Source: Aralia elata (Eukaryota; Streptophyta; Magnoliopsida; Apiales; Araliaceae). Taken from it: a stretch of 64,000 nucleotides of DNA. A program made the position numbers and the translations under genes. Positions within the stretch are counted from its first letter, which is position 1. Each line of letters begins with the position of its first letter. The stretch is taken from NCBI GenBank assembly GCA_034770075.1, contig CM068382.1, positions 17,106,616-17,170,615 on the forward strand, given 5' to 3'. The notes below the pieces were generated by a model. It was not told where the DNA came from, searched no databases, and saw nothing but the letters and a program-made list of their open reading frames with translations. Shown here in pieces: positions 33,164 to 44,497 of the stretch.

Positions 33164-36100
33164 TTATTTGGACTTAAGAACAAATTCTCTAATCTCTGAT
33201 ATTAGCTGAGTGGACTCGGGCAACTCAGGAAAGAGATAAAAAGCATGAAACATATTTGGATACCCCACTAAATAAGCTTCTTTTCCTGAGTTCTTAAGCC
33301 ATTGGTAATACCGTTTTTGCCAATCTTGTAGCACATCAAATCCACCTACAAACACAATCGTTGCCGGAAAATTCAACCGTGACAAATCGGCCGCGGCGGG
33401 GCCGCTCACGTTGATTGCCTTGTGGTCTCGGTTCCATTCTTTCCCGGGTGGTAAAAAAGCCCTCCAGAAGTGATCTGCCTGTTCCACCGTCACCAAAAGA
33501 GGCCTTACTATTCTTTTCTCCGATTCCGTTCGATCCTCTCCACCAAAGAATGGTTGAATTTCCACTAGTCCATTTACCTTTACAATAACGTACAAACTTT
33601 TAGTACAATGAAAATAGAAAAAAATTGAACTGCATGAAGTTTTTTCCAGCTTAATGTGTACAAAAATTTGTTACGCTTGTTATTTTTGTCCATATAACTT
33701 TTACTATTCCAAATGTATTAATAGTACACGAGTATATTTATGTACACAACTAAAATATACATAGTACACTTATAGTCAGTTATACGTCTACTTCATGAAA
33801 TTTGAATTCATAGGGAACATATATACTAACTTAGTTCTAAAAATTATAGATACAATTTGATTTTTAAGGTAAAACGATGACATATTAAACTTTAAAATTA
33901 GTATGACTTATAAAAGTTTCGAATGAAATAAATTTAGTGATTATTAGTTTTTGTTATATACTATACAATTATAATAATTGTATAAACTAAAATTAAATAA
34001 TTTTACAAGTTTTTTTTTGAAACTCTACTTTTTGGGGAGTACAATATAATTCATAATCAAGTACATCATAAGAACCAATCAAACCACATTAGAAGAGGAA
34101 TAAATAAACTCACAAACTAATAAACCAAATAAGTCTCACATAAAGAGAAAACAAGATTCTCATGATGAAAGAAATAAACTCACTTAAGTGAGAATCGAAC
34201 CCGATCTAATTAATGTCAGGTACCCCAGTTTTAACCACTAGGTTATGACCTCATCGACTATCAATTTAAAATTTAATATAATATCGTTTGATATCAAAAA
34301 TTAAATTATATTTCTAAATTTAGAACGGATGGAGTATTAATTATATATCACGTTTTTAAGTTGCATGCATACCTTACCTATAAGTGATTAATACTCCCTC
34401 AAGATTAAAAATGGTTAGCCAACTTCCCATTAACTCCTATCACTGTCATTGTGTGTAGGTCGGATTCAATAAATTTGTTTTTTTTTTCTGAAAATAATTA
34501 TATTAATGTTAGTGTCATGTTTGTTTTATCTGAACATCTTAATATATCTTTTTAATTATTTTTTCTGCTTCTAAACGTGTAATTACTAAAAATATTTATT
34601 TTGTGAGTCAGAATATTATGTAACACATCTTAATCAAAAAGTCAGAAATTTTGAATCTTGTTTGTTAAGAGGCGCATCTAAATAATCTTTTTTTTTTGTT
34701 GACAAAATTGATAGTTATATATGATTTCAAAACGTTTCGAGTCATCATTCATTTATACTAAAAATATGACTTCACTCATTTATTTTAAAATATTTTTATA
34801 TACAATAATTTTTAACTACTTGTATCATTATTCATTCAGCATTTAGTTATATATAGATGTCACTTGTTAAAATTACAAACATCCATGTATTCAATATTCA
34901 GATATTATCACTTAATCAAAACAATAAAGCACTTGGATATATATCCAATATAAATCTTAATACGATGAATTAATAAACTAAAGTCAAAACGTGGAACATT
35001 AACACTCTGATTGATGGATGGAGTAAGAGTACTACAACTTAATATGACCGGCGCTTTATATGCTGAGTCTCTTAAAAACTAACATGATGTTTTAAAGCTT
35101 AATGATCTTTATTTTTAAGGAATTGTTATTTTCGCAAGAAAAATTGATATTTTTATAAAGTTTTACTCACATGAATGTGGGTTTATTTATTATTTATGTG
35201 AGAAAAGCCTTGTGAAACTATCAATTTTTCTTTTGAAAATATCAATTCCCTTATTTTATATGCTTTGTCCATTGTATGTCAACTCTATATTAATTCAAAA
35301 CGCGCATTTCTCATTAAGTAAATCCCTTTAATTATTAGAGATAATATTCTTTAGATTTAATGACTGAAAAAATCAATGAACTCTTATTAAATTATTAAAA
35401 AAATATATAAATTAATTAATTTCTTTTTTGTATTAAAAATTATTGAACTTTCAAAAAACAGTTAAATTAAAGTGTCCAAAATTTCACCAAATTATATGTA
35501 CACATCAACTCATATGATAAAGTTTAATTTTTAGCTTTTTTTTTGAAAATTTAATAATTTTAAAAAAATAGTTCAATAATTTTTCCAGTCATTAAGTGTA
35601 TTTTTTATTATTAAATTATAAACAATATTAGTCGAATTCGATCCATACCTTAAGTCGTTCAAATATGGAGTTACAAGCTGCTTTAGCAACATGGTGGGCT
35701 ATATTCCCACCAGCACTGTCTCCAGCCAAGAAACACCTTGACAGGTCAGCATTTTCCGGCAAGACTTGTTTTTGCTCATCCAAAAACTTAAGGACGTCAA
35801 ATCCGTCAATGTATTGGGCAGGGTACCGGTGTTCCGGTGCAAGTCGATAATTAACCGAAACAATAATGGCCGGAATCTCTCTAGCAAAACGGCGGCAAAC
35901 ATCCTCATAAAGCTTTGCATGGGCACTTTGATAGATGAAGCCGCCGCCGTGGAAGAATACAATAACCGGAAGATCGCAGCCGGCGGGAGCCGTGGGAACA
36001 AAAACCCGGAACCAAAGGTCACGTGAGGAATCAACGTTGACGTCGTAAGTCTTGACTCCATTGATAGGTTTAGGGTTTGGTGAAGTGTTTAAGGGTTTTG

Positions 36101-36239
36101 TTAGGAGATTGGAAAGGCCTCGGTTGACGGTGTCATCACGGCGGTAAAAAAGATTCATAAATGTGGAAAGTGCGGTAACGGTGATTCGGGTTTTTAAGGG
36201 CAGCGGCGGTGATGCTTTAGGGTTACCCATGAATTCCAT
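33164..36239 (-). CDS. Plant carboxylesterase, CXE18-like (two exons)
   Basis: Exon 1 is 36239-35649 (591 bp) and exon 2 is 33577-33164 (414 bp): 334 residues in all, usual for plant CXE proteins. The junction is in phase 0, with donor GT at 35648-35647 and an acceptor AG at 33579-33578. Conserved parts of this alpha/beta-hydrolase family are present: HGGG oxyanion-hole motif (about residue 97), nucleophile Ser in GDSAGG (about 171), the catalytic Asp in VGGFDVLQD and His in NMFHAF near the C-terminus. It should be a soluble serine hydrolase acting on carboxylic esters; the substrate cannot be read from sequence. The GID1-type receptor is excluded because the catalytic His is kept. Gene-specific wording (RDLWFRVF, LAPEHRYPAQY, IQPFFGGEDRTESE) recalls Arabidopsis CXE18. 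No frame break is seen, so it is probably functional. The symbol is left blank because orthology was not tested. Confidence 0.93.
33830..34333. mobile_element. MITE in the carboxylesterase intron, split by a SINE
   Basis: It is an inverted relative of 29839-30105: its right end AGAACGGATGGAG is the reverse complement of CTCCATCC. Both copies share the ATACAATTATAATAATTGTAT-like core and the ATTTCTAAATT / AATTTAGAA ends. The SINE at 34010-34258 divides it. Confidence 0.6.
34010..34258 (-). mobile_element. tRNA-derived SINE
   Basis: Read on the minus strand, the head contains a pol III A box in TAGTGGTTAAAACTGG (34225-34240) and a B box GGGTTCGATTCTC (34190-34202) about 35 bp downstream, as in a tRNA-derived promoter. 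A unique body of about 170 bp follows and the unit ends in an A-run (T-run at 34010-34018 on the plus strand). It lies inside a MITE whose other copy lacks it, which supports insertion. The exact TSD could not be resolved. Confidence 0.75.
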
Positions 36240-36301
36240 GTAAATGGCGGGGCGGGGGAAGGAGAGGTAGAAAATATGAGAGACTTTTGAATTAAGAGGA
36301 A

Positions 36302-36311
36302 TAATATATAG
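36302..36311 (-). promoter_or_regulatory. Probable TATA box of the carboxylesterase gene
   Basis: On the minus strand CTATATATTA lies about 63 bp upstream of the ATG at 36239, followed by a CT-rich leader (CTCTCATATTTTCTACCTCT), a common plant core-promoter layout. It leaves a short 5' UTR of about 30-40 bases. Confidence 0.55.
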
Positions 36312-36314
36312 AGG

Positions 36315-38641
36315 GATAAGCTAATGAAAAATGAACAAGTCAATGGTTCATTCAAATTTTATACGCCTAACAGCAAGACTTTGAACTTTCATACAATGAA
36401 ATGGCAGCCGACTTGGACCGTTGATATTTAATTTATAATGTCTTCAAATGCTGCAAGAATTTATCATTAATTCATGTCTACATGAAATACTCTTTAATTC
36501 TTGAATTATTCTTGAACATTAAATACTAATTTATTTATTTTTCATCTTTCAATGAATTTTAGAATGTTAATACTAAAATATTTATGCCCAATTTAATCAA
36601 TTAGATAAAAAAACTATTTAAATCTCTTAATTTATGTGTTTTATGAGAAAACATCAATTAATAAGTAACGGAGGGAGTAATAGTAATTTAAAATGACAAA
36701 AATTCTTAAATTTGTCATAATAATTTGGATTAGGATCTCCTCCGTTATGTCTATCCTTCAATTTCTCCAAATACACATATTTCAATTTCTCCAAATACAC
36801 ATATTTCGGTGACACAAATATTTGACATAATAAAATTAGTTTCAAATAATTAGCAACACAATAAAATTTGTTACAAATAATTATATATGTCGCTGGTGCA
36901 GTTGTTGCCAAAAACAATATTTGTGTCGTTAAATGTGTATTAAGAGAAATTACAGAATTTGTGTAATGTTAGGGATCCTAATTCCAATTTCATTATCATG
37001 CCTTTTGGTCAAAATTTCATTAGGTAATAATTTATATTTTTAGATGCGAGCATGGAACAAATATTATTCTTAATATTTATAAAATTTTCTCTCTTTTGTA
37101 GAAAGAAGGGAGTATCAATTTCCTTACTTGAATTAATAAGGAAAATCTATTAGATACATAAGTTTATATATATATTTTTAATATTACCACTCTATAATCA
37201 TTTTCTTCTATATAAATAAGGCATTGTTGAAAATTGGTTGACTAAATATTCATGATTGTAAATGTTTGTTCTAACATTATCAGCAGAGATCGAGGAAGAA
37301 AATGAGAATTCAATCATGATTTTTTTTTAAATTTTTGTTTATTCTTTTAAGTTTATAAATTAATAATTGAGATTTTTTAACTTGTTCTACTTCGTTTAAT
37401 CCAACATATAAATTTTATCACTCTCACATTAAAGACAATGTTAATGCCTCACACACATTATTCGTTAGGGGAACCATATTACTATTGGCATTTTTGCTTG
37501 ATTTCTGCAAATTGAAAAGCGATTCTAATTATTATTAATTTATTTTACTTTATTTAGCACAAAAGGGCAATCCTATTGTTTCCAAAATCGTTTAAGACAT
37601 GTTATTCTGCCATTTATTTATTTCATATATTTATTTTCAAAATCGTTCAAAACATGTTACTCTGTCATTTATGACATGTTTGCTCTGGCATTTATTTCTT
37701 AAATACAAAGGGCTTAAATATAAAGGGGAATTGTTGAACTCTCATTTTCTTCCACTCTTATCACCGATCAATTCTATTATCACATTTATGTGATCAATAA
37801 CTCTCTCATCACGTTAAAAAAAATAAAAATAAAATACAAACAGGCTGTTACACTATGATGGTGATAATGAATTTATTTTCTTTCCTTTAAATATATCAAA
37901 TTTCATTCCTCAGTAGGAAAATAAGAGTGTCACTTGTTATTTTCTATATTTTTTTAAATAAGCTTTATTTCATTTGATAAAAGAGAAATAATACAATATT
38001 CTATGTTTATAATCACAATTTCTTTATAATGCAATTACTAATAAACTAAATAATCAAGAGACAAAAAAATAGTGCAGAAGTTTGAAAATTTTGCAAATGA
38101 ACTCGTTGTATGAAACAATAAGATTATTCAATAATTTGGTGATTTTCACGTTTAGATTGTGTTAAGTAAAACATTTAAATTCCCTTAAGAATGGTAATAT
38201 TTTCAAAAGTGATGATTAACTGTCGTCATTTTTTTTTTAATTTTATTTAAACATATATGCCTGGATTATATACCGTATGGCTGGGTCAACATATTTTTTA
38301 AATTAAAATTATAAGAGAGCAGACTGATTTAGTACGTAGAAATGTAACCAACTGATTGCAGAAAAGAAACGTTAAAATTACGAATATTAACTTTATGTTA
38401 CTCCTTTGCTGAGGTATACCTGATTTGATGCCTTTAGTCTTTGAAGACCATCTTTCTAGATGTAAGCAGAAGAAAAAAAATGCATTTACTTTTCTATCTC
38501 GTAAAAGTCTTAAGCTAAGATCTTAAAAAAAAAATAAAAAAAATAAAAAAATCCAAAAATTATTCAATTTTTTCTTTCTTTCTTTCTTTCTTTCTTTCTT
38601 TTTTTTGTTGTGAGTGTGTTTTTACACCTTGACTCTATAAA
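36315..38641. other. Carboxylesterase upstream region, AT-rich, no gene
   Basis: No convincing frames. Visible repeats are a tandem 24-bp duplication (about 36760-36807, unit with TCTCCAAATACACATATTTC), possible Stowaway-type ends (GGAGGGAGTA at about 36669; GAAGGGAGTA at about 37104), a partial 60-bp duplication at about 37580-37680 (AAAATCGTT(T/C)AA(G/A)ACATGTTA) and a (CTTT)n run at 38573-38600. It ends at AATAG (38642-38646), the TSD of the Tat element. Confidence 0.55.
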
Positions 38642-38646
38642 AATAG

Positions 38647-39327
38647 TGTGGGCCCAAGTGCATATTAGGGTTCACATGACCTAGTTGAAATAAATGTACA
38701 AATTATGGTTTACAAAAAACCTAATTAAATGTACAAATTAGGGTTCATATGACCTAATTAAATGTACAGATTAGATGAAAATAAATGTGCTAGACCCGGG
38801 GAAGTCTCCACGTGTTCCAAGGCAGAAGACTCGTGGATGCGACCCATTTTGGGAATTGATTGAGGGATTGGATTGGTGGCTAGAAGAACAGGGCAATTTG
38901 GGCGTTACTTTGATGATTAAATGGCATTTCTGGAATTTCTCCTTTAAAACATGACTAAAGGGTATTTCGGGAATTTTTCTTAAAACATGTGCCTGACATG
39001 TGACTATTCCCCAGGAAAGCTCTATAAATAGCCCCTCTATTCTAAGAAAAAGGGATCGCTCTCAAGACATTACACTTAGACTCTTGGAAGCTCATTACAA
39101 TTAGAACTCTCTCCCAATTCGAAGACTCAAGAAGGCTCTTGGAATCCCTGCTACCCTAACCCGGTTTTCGGATTCTAGGAGTTCTGCCACGTGTCATTGG
39201 AGTAACAGCCCACCTGTTCTTCTCCCCTCTTCAATCAATCAATCAATTCCGTGCTCTTCGTGGATTTCTCTCCTCCTCAGCCAACACGAAACCCTAACCC
39301 TAGCGAGACACAATTTCCTTGCCCACA
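38647..39327 (+). repeat. Tat element 5' LTR
   Basis: It starts TGTGGGCCCAAGTGC and ends TTGCCCACA. A TATA box TCTATAAATAG is at about 39021-39031, and a telo-box-like AAACCCTAACCC at 39289-39300 near the end. The 3' LTR has TA instead of TG at its first two bases. Confidence 0.95.
39021..39031 (+). promoter_or_regulatory. TATA box of the Tat 5' LTR
   Basis: TCTATAAATAG sits about 300 bp before the LTR end; the 3' LTR carries the same motif at about 63689. Confidence 0.65.
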
Positions 39328-39333
39328 TTTATT

Positions 39334-39351
39334 TGGCGACTCTGCTGGGGA
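39334..39351 (+). other. Tat primer binding site (tRNA-Arg type)
   Basis: TGGCGACTCTGCTGGGGA begins 6 bp after the LTR. It is the form I know from plant Ogre/Tat elements, attributed there to a tRNA-Arg primer. Confidence 0.85.
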
Positions 39352-39547
39352 AGTGTACATAGAATTCGTGAAGGGTATGCCCACAACTCAAAATGGGAGA
39401 ATTACAGGAAGAGTTTCACCGACAACAAGCATCACTTCACCAGATCTGATTTCAAGGCAAGCAAATCCAGTGTTCCAAAGCGTGAATCTGGATCTTGAGC
39501 AACCCATCTTAGAAGACGTTTAGGAAGGAAGTTCAACATCACCTCAA

Positions 39548-41551
39548 ATGACTGATCAACAACGAACTAGTGCTAGACAGACAAACATGGGAAGGCAAGG
39601 TGAGGAAGTAACTGGAGCGCAGACAACTGCGAATGCTGTGCAGATGGAGATGCTCAAGGCATTACAGGAGGCACAAGAAGGCTAAGGGATGATGATGACC
39701 ATGATGCTGGAAATGCAGAGGAAGCAGGAAGAGATGGGGAATTTCCGCCAGCAGTTGATGCAAATCCCCACTTTCAGGGCTATGTTCCCAGGAAGTTCGC
39801 AGGGGGAACGAGCATAAATGGAGGACAACAACAACAACAAAGAGAATCAGACTGTGCCTCCAACAACGGAGAGTCAGCCGATTCCAATTATCAACTTGGA
39901 GCCCTAAAACAGCGGTGATGTGCTATAAGTCAGATTGGAAGCAAGTCAGTCTCAGCCCAACATCATCCCAACCACTCTCCCAGCATTTTCACAAGTGCAG
40001 ATACTGACCATCCCGAGCCACATCCAATGAACAAGCCAACAAGCACCACCGATACAAATTGTGCTGGATGCAAGTGTACACCAGCCAATTTCCTTACCAT
40101 ACACACCACCTATGCATCAATACATCATAGCCCCTCAAAGAGTCCATACCACGAGCCAATATGTGATGAAGGATGATATGATCGATGTGATCAATCAACT
40201 TCGCAAGCAAACATCCCGACCTTCAGAATTGGACTTTACTCCACCCTACCCGGTACACATACGGAGACAACCTTACCTGGTAGGGTATATTGAGCACCCC
40301 CCGCAGTTCCCAAAGTATAACGGGGAGAAAGGGAATGCCAAAGAGCATATTGCCAGGTTCGTGGAGTCGATGTCTCCATGGTTGGGTTATGATGAGATGA
40401 ATAACCATAATCTGTTGATGAGAGAATTTAACAAGACCTTGACGGATAGTGCTTTCAGTTAGTACTACAACTTGGAGAAGGGATCAGTCCATGATTGGGA
40501 TGATCTGGAATTACAATTTTTTAAAAAAAATTTCTATGTGCAAAAACAGGTAACTATTGTAGAGCTGATACGATTTAAGCAGAAGCCGAATGAGGAGCTG
40601 TCAGATTATGTGGACAGATTCACGGCATAAGCACAGAAGTGTGCAGAGTTAATTGAGTAGAAGAACTTGGTTAGCATATGCAACAATGGTGCTCTAGACT
40701 CCTTCAAGCCCCATCTCATTACAAAGGCCTGTGATTCATTTGCGACCCTCTCATCCTTCGCACAAGATTTGGGAGGAATCATGACAGTGCGCATCAGCCA
40801 TGCGACGGTTACATGGAAGGGTACGAGAACAACAACTGTGGCTTTGGCTGACTCTCAGTCAAAACCACAAGGGGGCAAGAGGGAGAAGAACGAGCGAAAT
40901 TTTGAGCGAAGTAAAGGAAAACACGGGGACAAGTATACCAGGATGCCAGTTCCAGAGGCTATCACATGCAGTGAGAAGGCTTTTAGAGACCTGTATGAGC
41001 AATGGATAGAACATGGAGTGGTGAGGCCTCCGAAGCCCAGATTTGTTGTGATAGAAGAAATGAAAAGAAGACCAGACTTCTGTGTATACCACCAATACGC
41101 AGGACATTCCACTATCGATTGTTATAGTCTGCAGAGGATATACCATGAAAAGTTGGCGGCAGAAGAAATCGAGCTGGGAAAAGGAAGCAGCGTGCATGAC
41201 AAGCCACTACCTAATCACAAGGGAAAAGAAACGTGCAACACTATTACTCATAGTGAGGCATCAGAAGTGGAAATGATAAAGAATGCAGAAAGGATGGAAG
41301 AAATGATGGATGTTGATCTAGGCCTGCAGGTGACGACATTGATGAATGAAGTTAAATTCGGAAAATTTTTCGACCAGATAGGGTTGTCCAAGGAAGCAAG
41401 GATAGAAGCAACTAGGGCGATCATCAGAGCAGCCGAAACCCAAGAAACCTGCATGGCGGTAAGCAAAGGATTTGTGAAGGAAGTGGAAGAGGAAGAAAGC
41501 AAGATATCTTTCTCTAAAGCTGACAGAGAAATAAGATACCCGCACAACTGA
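39548..41551 (+). pseudogene. Tat gag, broken by in-frame stops
   Basis: From the ATG at 39548 one frame runs through the whole gag. The N-terminal third is Gln/Met-rich. The capsid-like core follows (FPKYNGEKGNAKEHIARFVE at about 40306; HDWDDLELQFFKKNFYV; KQKPNEELSDYVDRFTA). The nucleocapsid-side segment has FCVYHQYAGHSTIDCYSL (about 41073), a zinc-knuckle-like C-H-H-C arrangement. Stops in this frame are at 39683, 39815, 39905, 39926, 40028, 40460, 40628, 40658 and 41549, with no frameshift. One falls at AFS*YYNL and another at FTA*AQKC, both within otherwise conserved wording. Confidence 0.88.
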
Positions 41552-41554
41552 CCG

Positions 41555-42256
41555 TTGTATGTGACAGCAATAATAAATGGAATAGAGGTGCGGAGGGCAT
41601 TCATCGACAATGGAGCGTCTATAAACATTATGCCCTATACTGTGTTTAAGCAGTTAGGCTTACCAGAGAAGAGAATTGTGAAAGAACCGATAAACATCAC
41701 AGGGTTTGCCAACCAAAGTGCTAGAACCCTTGGACACATCAAGGTGGACATGCAGGTTGGAAAGATTCGAGGACCTGTAATGTCTCATGTTACCAAAGTG
41801 GATGCAGCGTATCATGTCTTGTTAAGAAGGGCCTGGCAAAACGACTATGGGGTGGTACTCTCAGTTTTTCATCAATGCCTGAAAGCTATCTAGAAGGGAA
41901 AAGAAGTGAAGGTACCAACAACAAGAAATCCCTTTTGACCAGAGGAGGCACACATCGCCGAAACAACTTTCTTCGACGATGTCGCTGAAGAGGGAGAGAA
42001 CTAGATTGCAAGGCCTGATTCCCTAAGACTAGCAAGCTGGGAAGAAGTACAGAAAGATAAGTTCGTGCCTGCAGGAAAAGAGAAGAAAAAGACCTCGGAA
42101 CAAGGAGAATGTTCCAAAAACAAGAAGCCAGTGGTAGTAGACCTGGAAAAGGAAGAAAAAGGAGGGAAAAAAAGGCCAACAGATCCTGAAGATACCAGAA
42201 ACATAATAAATGCCAAACGGACAGTACAATCAGATGATGGCCAAAGAACGAAATGA
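41555..42256 (+). pseudogene. Tat aspartic protease and linker, broken
   Basis: The frame continues from gag. FIDNGASINIMPY (about 41600-41640) is the retropepsin-like active site; the usual D-x-G-A-S has Asp kept (DNGAS). GHIKVDMQVG follows. Stops at 41891, 41936, 42002 and 42254 interrupt a Lys/Glu-rich linker that leads to RT. Confidence 0.82.
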
Positions 42257-42391
42257 GAGAGGGTTGTTAAACCCGATGGAAAGGTAGTGTTTCGCTTATG
42301 ACGGTGCGAGGGGGAAGAGTCCAAGGGAGAGTGCAAACCCAACAGCTCAGGAGGTGTCCCTCACTCTAGCAGTAATGAAGAAGAAGAAATT

Positions 42392-43606
42392 GTGCAACAA
42401 AAAGTAGAACCAGCTCCAGAATGCTTTGAGGATAGGCCGAAACCTCAACAAAATGAATTAGAAGAAATGGATTTGGCAATAGATGGAGGAATGCCAAGAC
42501 CGACTTACGTCAACAATGAGCTGGATGCTAAAGAGAAAGAGGAGCTCGTGAAATTGCTGCAAGAGTATAGGGATGTCTTTGCTTGGAACTATGATGAGAT
42601 GCCCGGGATTGACAAAGAGTTGGTAGAGCACAATCTGAATGTAAACCCAGGAATAAAACCAGTGAAGCAAGCACCTCGCAACTATGCACCCGAAGTCAAG
42701 ACCCAAATAAAAGAGGAAATCAAGAAGTTGCTGGAAGTAGGGTTCATCAAGCCAATCTAACATCCAATATGGTTATCCAACATTATACCAGTAAAGAAAT
42801 CAAATAGTCAGTTACGGATATGTGTGGATTTCAGAGACTTAAATAAGGCATACCCAAAAGACATGTACCCATTACCCAATATAGACACTTTGGTAGATGC
42901 AACGGCTAATCACGAGATGATGTCATTCACGGATGGGTTTGTGGGTTATAATCAGATAAAGATATCGGTAGAAGATGCAGAGTTGACGGCCTTTCGTACT
43001 CCGTTTGGGAATTTTTACTATGTAGTAATGCCCTTCGAGTTGAAAAATGTGGGGGCAACTTATCAAAGGGCAATGCATGTTATATTTCATGACATGATTC
43101 ATGATATAGTAGAAGACTATGTGGATGACATAGTAGTGAAATCCAAGAAGGCGACAACTCATGTGGAGGACCTGAGGAAAGTGTTTGAGCGATGCCGAAA
43201 ATACCAGTTGAAGATGAATCCAAAGAAGTGTGCTTTTGGAATGACGACTGGAAAATTCTTGGACTTCTTGGTGCATAACAGAGGTTTGGAGGTAGACCCA
43301 AGTAAGGCAAAAGCAGTTATGGAGATGCCCCCACCAAAAACGCAAAAACAGTTGAAGAGCTTTCTAGGGAAAGTTTCTTACATGAGGAGATTTATGCCAG
43401 CATTAGCAGAAGTCACAGAACCTTTTGGCAAATTGCTAAAAGGAAAGGCAGAATGGGACTGGGGGCAAGACCAACAACAGGCCTTTGAGAAAGTAAAAAG
43501 AATTTTGGCTTCAGCACAAACGATGGTAGTACCACAAAGAGGAATACCGTTGCAGTTATACATCACATCTACCATAAAGTCTGTAGGAGGATTGATCACA
43601 CAATAA
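42392..43606 (+). pseudogene. Tat reverse transcriptase, broken
   Basis: The same frame continues. The N-terminal part has DVFAWNYDEMPGID and GIKPVKQAPRNYAPEV. A stop at 42758 follows GFIKPI. The palm/fingers are at 42770-43160: VDFRDLNKAYPKD, DGFVGYNQIKI, and the catalytic YVDD in VEDYVDDIVVKSKK (about 43117). Thumb and connection (LKSFLGKVSYMRRFMPAL) follow up to a stop at 43604. The catalytic residues themselves are intact. Confidence 0.9.
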
Positions 43607-43627
43607 GTAGATGGAGAAGAAAATCCT

Positions 43628-44476
43628 GTGTACTACATCAGTCGGATAATTAGAGGACCGAAAACCCGGTATTCGCAGGTGGAGAGACATTGCCTTGCAT
43701 TGGTGTTCATAACGCAGAAAATGCGACATTATTTTCTGGCGCATGAAGTGAAGCTTGCAACAAGAACTGGCCCGATCAGATACCTACTGACTAGGCCAGC
43801 ATTGGTAGGAAGACCTGCAAGATGGATGATGATACTTTCAGAATATGACATCCAGTGTGTAACACCAAAGGCAATCAAATGTCAGGCTTTGGCAGACCTA
43901 CTGACTCAATTTCCAAATGGAGAATACGAACCTCCCTCTAAGGATCTTCTAGGGGGAGAAGTAGAAGAAATTGACATAGTAGATAAAGACTTAGAATGGT
44001 GGAATTTAGCCTTTGACGGGTCATCTGCTGAAGGGAAAGGTGGAGCAGGCGTGGTGTTGACCATCAAAGAAGGAAATGAAGTAGCTTTGTCATACAAGTT
44101 AGACTTCCCCTGCACGAACAATGGAGCAGAATATGAGGCATTCATATTGGGATTATTAGCGGCTCGAGAGTTGGGAGCTAAACGCCTTAAAGTAAGGGGA
44201 GATTCAAACTTGATCGTGCAACAAATAAGAGGGCAATTCGCAGTGAAGGAACCTATATTGGCACCGTATAGAACTGTAGCACAAAAAGTGATGGAGGACT
44301 TTAGGAAGGTGGTTATTGAGTACGTACCAAGAGGACAAAATAAACAACCTGATGCATTAGCCACAGTAGCATTTAGAGTATATGTCCAAGGAGAAGACCT
44401 AGATGTGAAGGTAATAAAAAAAGCCCTCCCAACCACAGTCCTGGATTTGTTCCCCAAGGATATGACAGATAATTAG
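43628..44476 (+). pseudogene. Tat RNase H plus additional RNase H (aRNH)
   Basis: The first RNase H is represented by YYISRIIRG, YSQVERHCLALVF and the linker to about 43930. A second RNase H follows at about 44010-44400: LAFDGSSAEGKGGAGVVL (first Asp), NNGAEYEAFILGL (Glu), VRGDSNLIVQQI (Asp) and KQPDALA (Asp), a complete D-E-D-D set. This archaeal-like extra RNase H is diagnostic of Tat elements. A stop at 44474 (DN*RH) closes the stretch. It is in the same frame as gag and RT. Confidence 0.9.
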
Positions 44477-44497
44477 AGACATAACATCTCCCATCAA

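Larger units (their letters stand above)
33578..35648 (-). other. Carboxylesterase intron (2.07 kb) with nested MITE and SINE
   Basis: It is flanked by GT...AG on the minus strand. A MITE (33830-34333) interrupted by a SINE (34010-34258) lies near its 3' end. The remainder (34340-35640) is AT-rich with no frames. The size is large for a CXE gene, many of which are intronless or have short introns. Confidence 0.85.

Noticed and set aside
34190..34241. A real tRNA gene
   Set aside because: A and B boxes are present, but no cloverleaf with a matching acceptor stem can be traced; the A-tail and insertion into a MITE indicate a SINE.
41886..42342. Minus-strand Phe/Ser/Leu-rich ORFs opposite the Tat protease linker
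   Set aside because: Shadow of the Lys/Glu-rich (AAG/GAA) plus-strand coding sequence.
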